From Spirosoma terrae (GTDB lineage: Bacteria > Bacteroidota > Bacteroidia > Cytophagales > Spirosomataceae), in assembly GCF_010435915.1 (NCBI RefSeq), contig NZ_JAAFZH010000007.1, forward strand, positions 1-64,000: a DNA stretch of 64,000 bases, given 5' to 3'. The notes under the pieces were generated by a model, which was not told the DNA's origin, searched no databases, and saw nothing but the letters and a program-made list of their open reading frames with translations. The position numbers were made by a program, and so were the translations under genes. Of the stretch, positions 48,863-57,870 are shown in pieces (position 1 is the stretch's first letter; the number at the start of each line of letters is the position of its first letter).

Positions 48863-48869
48863 CGCACCT

Positions 48870-49405
48870 GATCAATCCACTCGAATTACTTCTGAGAGGA
48901 ACCTGATTGAAAACGTCAGCTAGAACAGATGGTATAAGCGGTACGCCTGGCTACTCTTTCTGTCAGTCTTCAACCTGTTTTTTACCCGATTATATTCTGA
49001 AAGGATGTCTTGATTTAATGAATCCTTATCAGCATGTTTGACAACCCATTTGCTCCATTCTTTTTTTATTCCAAAATTTTAAATTGTCTATCTTAACGGT
49101 TGTTAGCACCCGGCCAGGTTTCTTACCTTTAAGATCCACTCGAACCATAACCGACCAGCGCCCGGATTTGTCTGGTTTGGATGTAAGTTCTATATTGTGT
49201 GTGAGAAGCGCCCTGACTCTGTTATCGTACCTATCCGGATAGAGAACAAGTTACAGATTACGGAAAAACAGGTGTACTATTTCCTCGGTTTTTAACTAAA
49301 ATACGTCAACCATTAACCGCTAAAAACGAGCGTAGAAACTAACAAAAGCGGTATCCTTAGTATTATAAAGCACATTTAGTAATTTAAAACCGATAGACTA
49401 GCAAA
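48870..49405. other. Leader gap before the YbdK-type ligase
   Basis: About 530 bases without a gene. AT-rich near 49280-49400. No TAnnTTTG box was found close to the start at 49406. A weak 'TTATGAATCC...' and some short direct repeats, nothing interpretable. Confidence 0.4.
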
Positions 49406-50506
49406 ATGCCCGTTTTTACCTTAGGTATCGAGGAAGAGTTCCAGACAATTGACCCTCTTAGTGGCGAACTACGCTCCCATATGTCGAAAATTGTCGACGG
49501 TGGCCAGATCGTATTACAGGAGCGTGTGAAAGCCGAAATGCACCAGGCTGTTGTTGAAGTTGGAACCAATATTTGTAATACGATTCAGGATGCCCGTCAG
49601 GAGGTAACCTATCTCCGAAAAATGATTATCGAACTGGCCGAAAAGCAAAATCTTAAAATCGCAGCGGCTGGCACTCACCCCTTTTCAGACTGGCAGGATC
49701 AGTTGATCACTCCTAATGAACGCTACGACCGATTAATTGACGAGATGCGAGACGTAGCGCGGTCGAACCTAATATTTGGTCTGCACGTCCATGTCGGCAT
49801 CGAAAACAGAAATGATGGCATTCAGATTATGAACGCCGTGCGCTACTTCCTGCCGCACATTTACGCCCTATCGACCAACTCTCCGTTCTGGCGGGGACGT
49901 AACACCGGTTTTAAATCGTATCGGTCGAAGGTGTTTGACAAATTTCCCCGAACAGGTATACCCGACTTCTTTTCGTCAGCTGCTGAGTACGACGAGTACA
50001 TTAACCTGCTGGTTAAAACGAACTGTATCGATAACGGCAAGAAAATCTGGTGGGATATTCGGCTGCATCCTTTTTTCAATACAATCGAATTCAGGATATG
50101 CGACGTACCAATGCGCATCGACGAAACCATTTGCCTGGCGGCCATTATGCAGGCGCTTGTGGCTAAAATCCATAAGCTCCACAAACAGAACCTGAATTTC
50201 AGACCCTATCGCCGGATACTCATTAACGAAAATAAATGGCGGGCGGCTCGCTACGGCATTGAAGGAAAACTGATCGATTTTGGTAAGCAGGAAGAAGTAC
50301 CTACGCATCATCTGATCCACGAACTTCTTGATTTTGTCGATGATGTTGTCGACGATTTAGGGAGTCGGGCCGAATGCGAATACGTACTCAAAATCCTGGA
50401 AATGGGAACCGGGGCCGACCGTCAATTAGCTGTTTTTCAGCAACACAACGACCTTAAGAAGGTAGTCGATTATATCGTAGAGGAAACTTCTTTTGGCGTG
50501 ATCTAG
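49406..50506 (+). CDS. Carboxylate-amine ligase, GCS2 family (YbdK type)
   Basis: 366 residues. The glutamate-cysteine-ligase type 2 fold is clear from FTLGIEEEFQTIDP (4-17, Glu9-11 as metal ligands), the AEMHQAVVEVGTNICNTIQDA motif, AAAGTHPFSDWQDQ, FGLHVHVGIENRNDGIQIMN (metal site), FWRGRNTGFKSYRS and WDIRLHPFFNTIEFRICDVP. YbdK-type enzymes have weak GCL activity in E. coli; homologues are used as amide-forming ligases in natural-product clusters. First gene of a three-gene run with an amidotransferase (46 bases later) and an ATP-grasp-like protein, so amide formation between unknown partners is the likely role. Confidence 0.9.
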   Translation: MPVFTLGIEEEFQTIDPLSGELRSHMSKIVDGGQIVLQERVKAEMHQAVVEVGTNICNTIQDARQEVTYLRKMIIELAEKQNLKIAAAGTHPFSDWQDQLITPNERYDRLIDEMRDVARSNLIFGLHVHVGIENRNDGIQIMNAVRYFLPHIYALSTNSPFWRGRNTGFKSYRSKVFDKFPRTGIPDFFSSAAEYDEYINLLVKTNCIDNGKKIWWDIRLHPFFNTIEFRICDVPMRIDETICLAAIMQALVAKIHKLHKQNLNFRPYRRILINENKWRAARYGIEGKLIDFGKQEEVPTHHLIHELLDFVDDVVDDLGSRAECEYVLKILEMGTGADRQLAVFQQHNDLKKVVDYIVEETSFGVI

Positions 50507-50552
50507 TTAAATCTGGAACGGTATCTTTCACTTTTTTCCGTAACCTGATACG

Positions 50553-51389
50553 ATGAGCTTATTAAAAATTGCGGTACTGGACATGAATAACAACCACGCC
50601 AATGAAGGTATGCGTTGTATTCTTCAACTGATTCGAAGCGTCCAGGGTAACGATCATTCAGAACTGGCTTTTGACGTATTTAACGTTCGGGGGAGTAACG
50701 AAATTCCTGGCCTGGACTATGATATGTACATTTCCTCGGGTGGCCCCGGTAGTCCGCTAGCATCGGAGGAACTCTGGGAAAAACCATACTTCCAGCTGAT
50801 CGACCAGATTTTCGCCTGGAACCAACAAAACAAGCGTAAGAAATTCGTCTTTCTGATTTGTCATTCGTTTCAGCTGGTGGTTCGACACCTGGAGCTGGGT
50901 CTGCTGAGCAAACGTAAATCAACGTCCTTCGGCATCTTTCCGGTTCACAAAACGGACGACGGCTGTTCGGAAAAACTGTTTCAGGGGCTTGCCGATCCGT
51001 TCTACGCCGTTGACTCCCGCGATTTTCAGATTACCGAACCGAACCTGGAACGTATCAATGAGCTGGGTGCCTCAATCTTATGCCTTGAGAAAATACGGCC
51101 CCACGTAGCACTCGACCGGGCTATTATGTCTATTCGTTTCTCTCCAGAAATTATTGGCACTCAATTCCACCCGGAGGCCGACAACGAAGGGATGCTACGT
51201 TATTTTCAGACCGATGAGAAACGGAATCAGATCGTAGCCAATTTTGGTCAGGAAAAATACGATGCTATGGTGGCTTATCTACAGGACCCGGATAAAATTG
51301 CGCTGACAGAATCGGTGATTTTACCTGGTTTCTTACGAGATGCCATTGCTTCGTTAAGCCCGAGCTCTCAGTTCATCGAACAGAATTAA
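50553..51389 (+). CDS. Class I glutamine amidotransferase-like protein
   Basis: 278 residues. The triad is intact: Cys103 in VFLICHSFQLV, His206 and Glu208 in IGTQFHPEADNEG. The oxyanion region SSGGPGSP (61-68) also fits GMP synthase-type GATase I domains. There is no synthetase domain, so ammonia must be delivered to a partner, presumably one of the two neighbouring ligases, or the enzyme hydrolyses a gamma-glutamyl bond of their product. Starts 46 bases after the GCS2 gene. A strong hairpin separates it from the next gene. Confidence 0.9.
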   Translation: MSLLKIAVLDMNNNHANEGMRCILQLIRSVQGNDHSELAFDVFNVRGSNEIPGLDYDMYISSGGPGSPLASEELWEKPYFQLIDQIFAWNQQNKRKKFVFLICHSFQLVVRHLELGLLSKRKSTSFGIFPVHKTDDGCSEKLFQGLADPFYAVDSRDFQITEPNLERINELGASILCLEKIRPHVALDRAIMSIRFSPEIIGTQFHPEADNEGMLRYFQTDEKRNQIVANFGQEKYDAMVAYLQDPDKIALTESVILPGFLRDAIASLSPSSQFIEQN

Positions 51390-51396
51390 ATTTTTC

Positions 51397-51438
51397 GTTT
51401 ATCAGTTGTGGTTTAGCCTTAAGCCACAACTGATAAAC
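51397..51438. terminator. Intercistronic hairpin within the ligase operon
   Basis: GTTTATCAGTTGTGG (51397-51411) pairs perfectly with CCACAACTGATAAAC (51424-51438), and the inner TTTA/TAAG bases extend it to about 18 bp. It starts 7 bases after the amidotransferase stop and ends 33 bases before the next ATG. No T-run; it could tune downstream expression or stabilise the upstream message. Confidence 0.6.
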
Positions 51439-51470
51439 CTTCACCCATTCCTTGCTGCCTACTGCAATCT

Positions 51471-52667
51471 ATGATTCAGTCCGTTCGACAGACCTTCAAC
51501 CAAGCATTCAGCCCGGAACATTACCGGGCTTTTTTGGACAAAATTAACGCTGATTTCCCCGGTCAGCTCGATTTTCGGGTTGCCGAGACACCGGTTTTCG
51601 TCCCTAAAGTTCTAACTGACAAGCTTCTGACAGCCTGCAACGATATTGTCAATGTGATCACGCGCAGCGACTTTAAAACATTAACCGAGCAAGCCATTCC
51701 AGAGGGGCAGCGAGTTCCTAACGAAGACGATCATACGCAGTTTATGGCGGTCGATTTTGCGGTTTGTACCGATGAATCAGGCGAGCTAACGCCACAGCTC
51801 ATCGAGTTACAAGGGTTTCCATCACTGTATGGTTTTCAGCCCTATCTCGCCGATCAGTTTCGGGCCAATTACCCAATCCCAGAAAATCTTTCCCATTTGT
51901 TCTCCGTCGCCAATAACGCTGAGTATCTGGAACGGCTTCGGCAGATGGTCGTGGGCGATTGTAATCCCGAGGAAGTGATCCTACTCGAAATTTACCCTGA
52001 GCAGCAAAAAACACGCATTGATTTTACGCTGACGGAGAAATTTCTGGGCGTAGCAGCCGTTTGTCTGACCAAGATAAAAAAAGAGGGACGGGCGCTTTAC
52101 TACGAAAAAGATGGGCGAACTATTCGAATCCGGCGGATTTACAACCGACTCATCTTCGATGATCTACAGCACTACCCAGACCTGAAAACCGACTTTTACT
52201 TAACTGATGATGTTGATGTGGAGTGGATTGGCCATCCTAACTGGTTTTTCAGAATCAGCAAATACACGCTACCCCTACTGAAAAGCCCTTACATTCCAGC
52301 CAGTTACTTCTTATCGGACCTGACCGACTACCCTGCTGATTTAGAGAATTACGTATTGAAACCACTCTTTTCCTTTGCCGGTAGCGGTGTCAAGCTTCAT
52401 ATTACGTCCACCGACCTCGACGCTATTCCCTCCGAACAACGTAGCGGTTATCTACTCCAACGTAAAGTGACCTACGAACCTGTCATTCAATCACCGGACG
52501 GCCTCGTTAAATCAGAAATACGGATGCTGTTCATCTGGCCCAAAGAAGACGAACGCCCTACGCTACTAACTAATCTCAGCCGTTTAAGCCGGGGGGAAAT
52601 GATTGGGGTCAATTTCAACAAAAACAAAGACTGGGTCGGCGGCACGGTCTGCTTCTTCGAGCAGTAA
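51471..52667 (+). CDS. ATP-grasp-like ligase, third gene of the GCS2 operon
   Basis: 398 residues, no signal peptide. The C-terminal third has ATP-grasp character: YVLKPLFSFAGSGVKLHIT (lysine plus glycine-rich loop), YLLQRKVTYEPVIQSPDG, KSEIRMLFIWPKED and the end SRLSRGEMIGVNFNKNKDWVGG with Arg/Asn positions like those binding metal-ATP. An early LIELQGFPSLYGFQ segment recalls glutathionylspermidine-synthase-like circularly permuted ATP-grasp proteins. I cannot name the family. With a GCS2 ligase and a GATase upstream it completes a set seen in predicted amidoligase pathways. Confidence 0.7.
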   Translation: MIQSVRQTFNQAFSPEHYRAFLDKINADFPGQLDFRVAETPVFVPKVLTDKLLTACNDIVNVITRSDFKTLTEQAIPEGQRVPNEDDHTQFMAVDFAVCTDESGELTPQLIELQGFPSLYGFQPYLADQFRANYPIPENLSHLFSVANNAEYLERLRQMVVGDCNPEEVILLEIYPEQQKTRIDFTLTEKFLGVAAVCLTKIKKEGRALYYEKDGRTIRIRRIYNRLIFDDLQHYPDLKTDFYLTDDVDVEWIGHPNWFFRISKYTLPLLKSPYIPASYFLSDLTDYPADLENYVLKPLFSFAGSGVKLHITSTDLDAIPSEQRSGYLLQRKVTYEPVIQSPDGLVKSEIRMLFIWPKEDERPTLLTNLSRLSRGEMIGVNFNKNKDWVGGTVCFFEQ

Positions 52668-52682
52668 AGGCGTGTTTAGCAA

Positions 52683-52739
52683 ACAGTATCATTCATCATC
52701 ACCAGTACTCAACGCATTGGTAATGATGAATGATACTGT
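52683..52739. terminator. Bidirectional terminator
   Basis: ACAGTATCATTCATCAT-C-ACCA and TGGT-A-ATGATGAATGATACTGT pair over 22 positions with one mismatch, loop of about 13 bases. Located between the convergent ATP-grasp-like gene and the LysR gene. No T-run on either side. Confidence 0.7.
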
Positions 52740-52750
52740 CAGTTCAATCA

Positions 52751-53626
52751 CTAAAAGTGATTGGTTAAAAGTTTCGTAAACGCCACTACCGCTTTTTTCC
52801 GATAAACGTCTGCCGGAAATGTAATCGTGGCCTCACGCTGCATTTGAGATCCCTCTAATGGAATAGCCTTCAGTTCGGCGAAATCAAAGAGCGAACTGTT
52901 CATCAGTATGGTATTCCACTGCCGGGTGTTGGTGAGCTTCAACAGACTATGAATGTCGTTGATTTCCATGGTAACATTCAGGCTTATATTATTTTTGGCC
53001 AGCACATCATCTAAGAAATTACGGATACTATAACTTGGCGAAGGAAGAACCAAGGGTAATTCAGCCACCTTCTGTAGGGTAACTTGCTTCTGTTGACTCC
53101 AGGGATGCGATTCGTGCACAATTAGTGACAAGGTGGAGTCAAACAATTTTACGATATCAAGGTCGCTGTCGTTATAGGACGACGGCAGAAAGGAAAGCAT
53201 ACAGTCAATTTCATATTGTTTGATTTTGAGTAGCATATCGGCTGTAGAACCAAACACAATCTGAATCTGTACGTTGGGGTACGCCTGATTAAATGGAGCC
53301 AACGCCTGAATCAATAACTCGGTCAACCCATAAGTGGCCCCAATGATCAATTTGCCGGCTTTCAGCTCGTTTAAATCCTGTAAAAACTGCTGACCTTCTT
53401 CTGCCTGATGTATAGTTTTACGAGCATATGGTAGCATGATTTCACCAGCCTCGGTCAATTTTACTCGCTTCCCTATTCGGTCGAATAGCAAAACATTCAA
53501 TGTATTTTCCAGCTCCTTAATCTGATGAGATAAAGTGCTTTGCGTAATGCACAAATCATCAGCCGCTTTAGTAAAATTCAACCGTTCTGCCGCCCGAACG
53601 AAGTACTTTAATTGGCGAAGTTCCAT
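52751..53626 (-). CDS. LysR family transcriptional regulator
   Basis: 291 residues. N-terminal winged helix (MELRQLKYFVRAAERLNFTKAADDLCITQSTLSHQIKELENTLNVLLFDRIGKRVKLTEAGEIMLPYAR) and a substrate-binding domain (GATYGLTELLIQALAPFNQAYPNVQIQIVFG..., SLSLIVHESHPWS). Typical length. It is divergent from the gene at 53749, with 122 bases between them, the classical LysR layout in which the regulator controls the divergent gene. The gap contains ATCGAAATTATCGAT-like symmetric AT-rich sequence (about 53657-53672), a candidate T-N11-A site. Confidence 0.92.
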   Translation of the reverse strand: MELRQLKYFVRAAERLNFTKAADDLCITQSTLSHQIKELENTLNVLLFDRIGKRVKLTEAGEIMLPYARKTIHQAEEGQQFLQDLNELKAGKLIIGATYGLTELLIQALAPFNQAYPNVQIQIVFGSTADMLLKIKQYEIDCMLSFLPSSYNDSDLDIVKLFDSTLSLIVHESHPWSQQKQVTLQKVAELPLVLPSPSYSIRNFLDDVLAKNNISLNVTMEINDIHSLLKLTNTRQWNTILMNSSLFDFAELKAIPLEGSQMQREATITFPADVYRKKAVVAFTKLLTNHF

Positions 53627-53654
53627 TTTTATGCGCTTCCTTAAATGTCATGAT

Positions 53655-53674
53655 TAATCGAAATTATCGATTGA
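53655..53674. promoter_or_regulatory. Candidate LysR operator
   Basis: ATTAATCGAAATTATCGATT: AATCG...CGATT dyad with an AT centre, in the divergent region and of T-N11-A type. Position relative to the 53749 promoter is plausible; not proven. Confidence 0.4.
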
Positions 53675-53748
53675 TATGATCTAAACAATTCATTTTTACA
53701 ATTAAAGCCTATTCCTGAGCTTTGTACCATCAACTAAAATCAAAGCAA

Positions 53749-54306
53749 ATGGAAATCATTCAAACCCCGGAAAACGCATTGTCTGAATCAATTGTGTCTG
53801 CTATCATCAATGCCCCGATCGAGAAAATCAACATTAGCGACTGGCTCCTTAACCTCCCTGATGCCGAGTATCAACGCTGCTCAGTAAACCATATAGCCGC
53901 GGGAAATACAGTAAATTTTGCTGGTGAACCGATGTCAATTAACGTAGAATACGTAGGTACCGCCCTGGTCATTCAACACTATGTGGCAACGGTATATCAA
54001 CCTGACTACTGCCGGATGTTGTCGGTTTCGGATACAATCACCGCTAGCGGCCGTTCCAAAGTTCAGGTTTTGTGGGAGTTACGGGCAGAGAAAATTGATG
54101 AAAACACCTGTAAGTATACCAATTCCATTCATGCTACTGCGACACCAGAGTTTCTGGAATTTATTAAAGACCATGGTATCTCATTGGCAGAAGCCGCTAA
54201 ATCAAGACAGGAAGCTTCCGACGCGCACAACCACGAAGAAACTCCTCTGTTTGCGAAAAGCATTGAAAATAAAGCCTTATATGGAGCGTATAATTTGCCT
54301 TTTTAA
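53749..54306 (+). CDS. Hypothetical protein, probable LysR target
   Basis: 185 residues from the ATG at 53749 (MEIIQTPENALSE). No signal peptide or membrane segment. The sequence suggests an alpha/beta SRPBCC-like or related ligand-binding fold: DWLLNLPDAEYQRCSVNHIAAGNTVNFAGEPMSINVEYVG, then LVIQHYVATVYQPDYCRMLSVSDTITASGRSKVQVLWELRAEKI and a long C-terminal helix (TPEFLEFIKDHGISLAEAAKSRQEASDAHNHEE). No known family recognised with confidence. Divergent from the LysR gene; induced or repressed by it by analogy. A hairpin terminator follows. Confidence 0.7.
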   Translation: MEIIQTPENALSESIVSAIINAPIEKINISDWLLNLPDAEYQRCSVNHIAAGNTVNFAGEPMSINVEYVGTALVIQHYVATVYQPDYCRMLSVSDTITASGRSKVQVLWELRAEKIDENTCKYTNSIHATATPEFLEFIKDHGISLAEAAKSRQEASDAHNHEETPLFAKSIENKALYGAYNLPF

Positions 54307-54368
54307 TAGCGAAGGCAGGAAGATTTTATCCATCTCAATAGTTGCTAATTACTGGATAACCAACTTTA

Positions 54369-54396
54369 AAAGCCACCAACTTCTACTGGTGGCTTT
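54369..54396. terminator. Bidirectional terminator
   Basis: AAAGCCACCA...TGGTGGCTTT with an 8-base centre, perfect 10-bp stem, A-run on one side and T-run on the other. Between the convergent genes 53749-54306 and 54417-54761. Confidence 0.75.
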
Positions 54397-54416
54397 GGTA
54401 CATTCCAGCCCAACCC

Positions 54417-54761
54417 TCACGGTTCGATAACCATTGCTTTCACCTTTCCATTCGCAAAGCTGTAGACATGATCGAGTGTAGTATCGCTCAGCAATTGGCC
54501 ATCCAGATCCTTAATTACTTGGTGAACCTTGACGGCAACCTGATCTTCTGGTCGTATCTCGATGGCAACCGGGGTTACGCTGGGATCAATTTGCTCCCAT
54601 TGCCGGAGCCAATAAGCTCGTACCTCATCATGGCCCGATACGTAGCCCCCCTCCCAGCCATTAGGCCAGGCCACATCGACGTGCAGATGGGCTAAGACGG
54701 CGTCAATACGACGGGCATTGAAATCCTGGTAAAGTTGGCGGAGCAGGAGTTGGTAATTCAT
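54417..54761 (-). CDS. NTF2/SnoaL-like protein
   Basis: 114 residues with the cone-shaped NTF2-like pattern: YQLLLRQLYQDFNARRIDAVLAHLHVDVAWPNGWEGGYVSGHDEVRAYWLRQWEQIDPSVTPVAIEI, then VAVKVHQVIKDLDGQLLSDTTLDHVYSFANGKVKAMVIEP. The HD/Y and W residues of the cavity are typical of SnoaL-type proteins, which can be enzymes or binding proteins. No signal peptide. It stands alone on the minus strand and shares a terminator with the convergent gene. Confidence 0.82.
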   Translation of the reverse strand: MNYQLLLRQLYQDFNARRIDAVLAHLHVDVAWPNGWEGGYVSGHDEVRAYWLRQWEQIDPSVTPVAIEIRPEDQVAVKVHQVIKDLDGQLLSDTTLDHVYSFANGKVKAMVIEP

Positions 54762-54898
54762 GATTCAACACGTTTAGTTCGTAGTTTGACGAATCAAAGC
54801 TAGATAGAACCTGAACCTGTGGGGTTCGGCGTCGATTGATAGTTTATCGGATTTTCTTGAGATCACCACTAATTATCGAAAATCCAACCTGCCCCTGC

Positions 54899-55249
54899 TT
54901 ACTCGCTTTGTTCATACCGGCCAACGACATCAAGAACCAATCGTAGTGCTTGACTATAATCTAACGCATATTTTATGGCTAACGCTTTCTGTAAAGAACA
55001 ATACAGTATCTCTGCATGACGCTTCGGCTCAACCAGGTCAGGAGGAATGGCAGATGGACTGGGGATAGCCGTTATCTCGTCATAGGTCAATCCTTCAAAT
55101 TTTTCTCTTGACCAGGGTGGCGTAGTTGATACCTTTACAGCTAATCGCTCTCGAATGGTCTTCGTTAGCCTTATATAGCTTTTGAATTCACCTCTGTAGC
55201 TGGTATCGTTATAGATCTCGTCAACCATTTCTTCATGTGTTTTCATCAT
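54899..55249 (-). CDS. Hypothetical protein, 116 aa
   Basis: Small, soluble and mostly helical (MKTHEEMVDEIYNDTSYRGEFKSYIRLTKTIRERLAVK..., PDLVEPKRHAEILYCSLQKALAIKYALDYSQALRLVLDVVGRYEQSE). Two Met codons open the gene (55249 or 55246). No family recognised. No operon partner; the NTF2-like gene is 138 bases downstream on the same strand. Confidence 0.6.
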   Translation of the reverse strand: MMKTHEEMVDEIYNDTSYRGEFKSYIRLTKTIRERLAVKVSTTPPWSREKFEGLTYDEITAIPSPSAIPPDLVEPKRHAEILYCSLQKALAIKYALDYSQALRLVLDVVGRYEQSE

Positions 55250-55343
55250 AGCTCATATATTAGGCTGACCAACACCTAAAATTAGTCAACTTCTAGCGCG
55301 TATCTAAACGTTCTGAATCGCGACCAGGCTATATCTGTATAAG

Positions 55344-55404
55344 CTAGTCCCGAGTCACTACGCAAAGCTGACAGAGCAGCTATTGCCTAGTAACTCGGGA
55401 CTAG
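55344..55404. terminator. Inverted repeat between two minus-strand genes
   Basis: CTAGTCCCGAGT (55344-55355) and ACTCGGGACTAG (55393-55404) are perfect 12-bp arms with a 37-base loop that contains further pairing. It lies just after the end (55434) of the 403-aa gene on the minus strand. No T-run. Confidence 0.5.
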
Positions 55405-55433
55405 CGCGTTATCTATGAAAGTTTACTACGTCC

Positions 55434-56621
55434 TTACTTCACTTTCCCACCAATCATCAGGTTATAACCAATGTAGGGTACGATACGGACTTTTTTGCCA
55501 TCCCAGAAATAATTGTTCCGGTATAGAAAACTATAGGCTCCCAAGTCGAACGAATGCCGACGACGATCCAATCGTAGCGCAAACGATAACGTAGCTCGTT
55601 CGCCCCGATCATCGTACGAAAAAAAGCGTTTCCCCAGATTGATGCGATTGTCACTCAGCAACGTCAGATTGGGCAATATTTTCTGGACAATGCCCAACGT
55701 GATAAATGACTGATCGGGAATGCGTTCCTCCGTATACGGGGGTGGCCAGGCCGACGACCAGGGTGGGTACACATTTTGACGCCCCCGATTAATTATTCCA
55801 TAGCCCACAGTAACATTACGCTGACTGGTTCCGAACGTAGCCAGTGCCTGAACCGTCCATTTACCATTTTTGTAAAAATAACTGGACGTTTTGGGCTGAT
55901 AGGCAACCGTAAGCCCTGCGCGGAATTTCCGACCAATGGATGCACTTAACTTGGAGTTGAGTTCGATAGTATTACCCTGATAACTGGCCGTTGCCTGATA
56001 AGTATCAAGCTTTTCGACAAACATCGGTGGATTCAGCGAATAACTGGCCCCCACACTCCAGTTTCGGGTTATCCCATACTCAACTTCATTCAATAACACC
56101 CATTTATTTCGGTAGTAGAATCGGCCTTTTTCCGGATTGTAGGCCGTTTGCCCGATAAGCAGCCAGGGTGAAAACTGATTGATAAACGTTCTCCCAGAAT
56201 CAGCAGTTGCTACGTTCACTGAATCGACCCGCAGGAGCAGCTCAGGCTCAAAATAGGTTAACTGCCCGTTACGTTTCCTAACCGTAATCATGGTACTATC
56301 CTGACGAACAAATCGCCCTTCCACGCGCGAACTATCCCGGAAAACAAATACCTGATACGACAACGTAGTAGCTCCGTTCGTTCGTGGCCGAATGGGCATA
56401 ATGCCAATTAGCTGCTCATTCTCTACAAATGTCAGGTTGCCCCCGGACTTCCTAACCGTAGTCAATAAACTATCCTGACGAATTACCTGCCCACGTACCA
56501 CTATACCATCACGTAGCAACAAAAACGATTGCTTACGAGCCAGATCTTCCGGTGTTACCCGAACGCGCTGGCCCCAGACCATGACCGGGAAAAGTAGCAG
56601 AACAAGAAGAACTGTTTTCAT
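55434..56621 (-). CDS. Outer-membrane protein with two N-terminal repeat modules
   Basis: 395 residues from the ATG at 56621 (frame open to 56645). Signal peptide (KTVLLVLLLFPVMVWGQ). Then two copies of a about 38-residue module: VVRGQVIRQDSLLTTVRKSGGNLTFVENEQLIGI and SRVEGRFVRQDSTMITVRKRNGQLTYFEPELLLRV. The remainder (about 155-395) is a string of beta strands separated by turns (NWSVGASYSLNP, FRAGLTVAYQPKTSSYFYKNGKWTVQALATFG, FDLGAYSFLYRNNYFWDGKKVRIVPYIGYNLMIGG) typical of an outer-membrane barrel. Function unknown. Confidence 0.75.
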   Translation of the reverse strand: MKTVLLVLLLFPVMVWGQRVRVTPEDLARKQSFLLLRDGIVVRGQVIRQDSLLTTVRKSGGNLTFVENEQLIGIMPIRPRTNGATTLSYQVFVFRDSSRVEGRFVRQDSTMITVRKRNGQLTYFEPELLLRVDSVNVATADSGRTFINQFSPWLLIGQTAYNPEKGRFYYRNKWVLLNEVEYGITRNWSVGASYSLNPPMFVEKLDTYQATASYQGNTIELNSKLSASIGRKFRAGLTVAYQPKTSSYFYKNGKWTVQALATFGTSQRNVTVGYGIINRGRQNVYPPWSSAWPPPYTEERIPDQSFITLGIVQKILPNLTLLSDNRINLGKRFFSYDDRGERATLSFALRLDRRRHSFDLGAYSFLYRNNYFWDGKKVRIVPYIGYNLMIGGKVK

Positions 56622-56655
56622 AGAAGCAGGTGTTAGGTAAAGCACAGCAACGGTT

Positions 56656-57870
56656 ATGTACAGTATGAGAACGGTTACCCACCGACAGTTATTTTTTCAA
56701 CACGTAGCACAGACCTCAGATTTCCCATTAGGGTTGGAAATCGACCGGGCCGAAGGCGCCTTTATTTACTCAACGGATGGTAAACCATACATTGACCTCA
56801 TTTCTGGGATAGGGGTTAGCAATGTCGGCCATCGGCATCCGAAGGTTTTGGAAGCAATTCAAAACCAGCTCGACAAATACCTGCACCTGATGGTTTATGG
56901 CGAATACGTTCAGACACCGCAAACGCAGCTAGCCCACGCCCTGGCCGAAACGCTACCAGCAGGGCTGGACAATGTCTATTTCACGAATTCAGGCACGGAA
57001 GCCGTTGAAGGAGCCATGAAAGTAGCCAAACGGTATACCGGACGTAGCGAAATCATTAGTTGCTTTAATGCGTACCACGGTTCAACCCAGGGTGCCTTGT
57101 CGCTTTCGGGCGATGAAAATTTCAAGCGTAACTTTCGCCCGCTCCTCCCCGACATTCGCCATATTCGACATGGTAACTGGAATGATCTGGAACAAATCAG
57201 CCATAAAACGGCCGCTGTAATTATTGAAGTTATTGCGGGCGAAGCAGGGGTTCGCGTCCCTGAAGCAGCCTATTTACAGGCACTACGTCAACGCTGCACT
57301 GACGTTGGAACTTTGTTAATTTTTGATGAGATCCAGACGGGTTTCGGACGTACTGGTACGTTCTGGGCGTTTGAAAGCTTCGGCGTTGTTCCCGATGTGC
57401 TATTATGCGCAAAAGGCATGGGCGGTGGTATGCCGATTGGGGCCTTTATCAGTTCATCCGATATAATGGGCGTCCTGAAAAACGACCCGATTCTGGGGCA
57501 TATTACTACGTTTGGGGGACATCCTGTTTCCTGCGCGGCCTCATTGGCAACATTAACCGTCATACGAAATGAACAGTTGCACGAAACAGCTGAAGCAAAA
57601 GGTCAGCTTTTCCGGAAACTACTAACTCATCCAGCCATCAAGGAAATTCGTGGAAAAGGATTAATGATGGCCGTTGAATTCGACTCGTTCGACGTACTGA
57701 AACCCATTATTGACCGGGCTATTCTAACTCGCCTGAACGATGTTGGTGTCATTACCGACTGGTTCTTGTTCTGCAACAATTCGATGCGTATTGCTCCTCC
57801 TCTCATTATCACTGACGAACAAATCCGTCAGGCCTGCACCATCATTCTGGAAGCTATTGACAATACGTAG
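56656..57870 (+). CDS. Class III aminotransferase (acetylornithine-aminotransferase-like)
   Basis: 404 residues (ATG at 56656, alternative ATG at 56665). PLP Lys is Lys253 in LLCAKGMGGGMPIGAF; Asp224-Glu225 lies in LIFDEIQTGFGRTGTFWAFE; TNSGTEAVEGAMKVAKRYTGR and SCFNAYHGSTQGALSLSG bind the cofactor phosphate. The family includes ornithine, acetylornithine, GABA and diamino-acid aminotransferases; the N-terminus (FPLGLEIDRAEGAFIYSTDGKPYIDLISGIGVSNVGHRHPKVLEAI) does not decide among them. Divergent from the outer-membrane gene (34 bases apart from start to start). No arginine genes nearby. Confidence 0.88.
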   Translation: MYSMRTVTHRQLFFQHVAQTSDFPLGLEIDRAEGAFIYSTDGKPYIDLISGIGVSNVGHRHPKVLEAIQNQLDKYLHLMVYGEYVQTPQTQLAHALAETLPAGLDNVYFTNSGTEAVEGAMKVAKRYTGRSEIISCFNAYHGSTQGALSLSGDENFKRNFRPLLPDIRHIRHGNWNDLEQISHKTAAVIIEVIAGEAGVRVPEAAYLQALRQRCTDVGTLLIFDEIQTGFGRTGTFWAFESFGVVPDVLLCAKGMGGGMPIGAFISSSDIMGVLKNDPILGHITTFGGHPVSCAASLATLTVIRNEQLHETAEAKGQLFRKLLTHPAIKEIRGKGLMMAVEFDSFDVLKPIIDRAILTRLNDVGVITDWFLFCNNSMRIAPPLIITDEQIRQACTIILEAIDNT

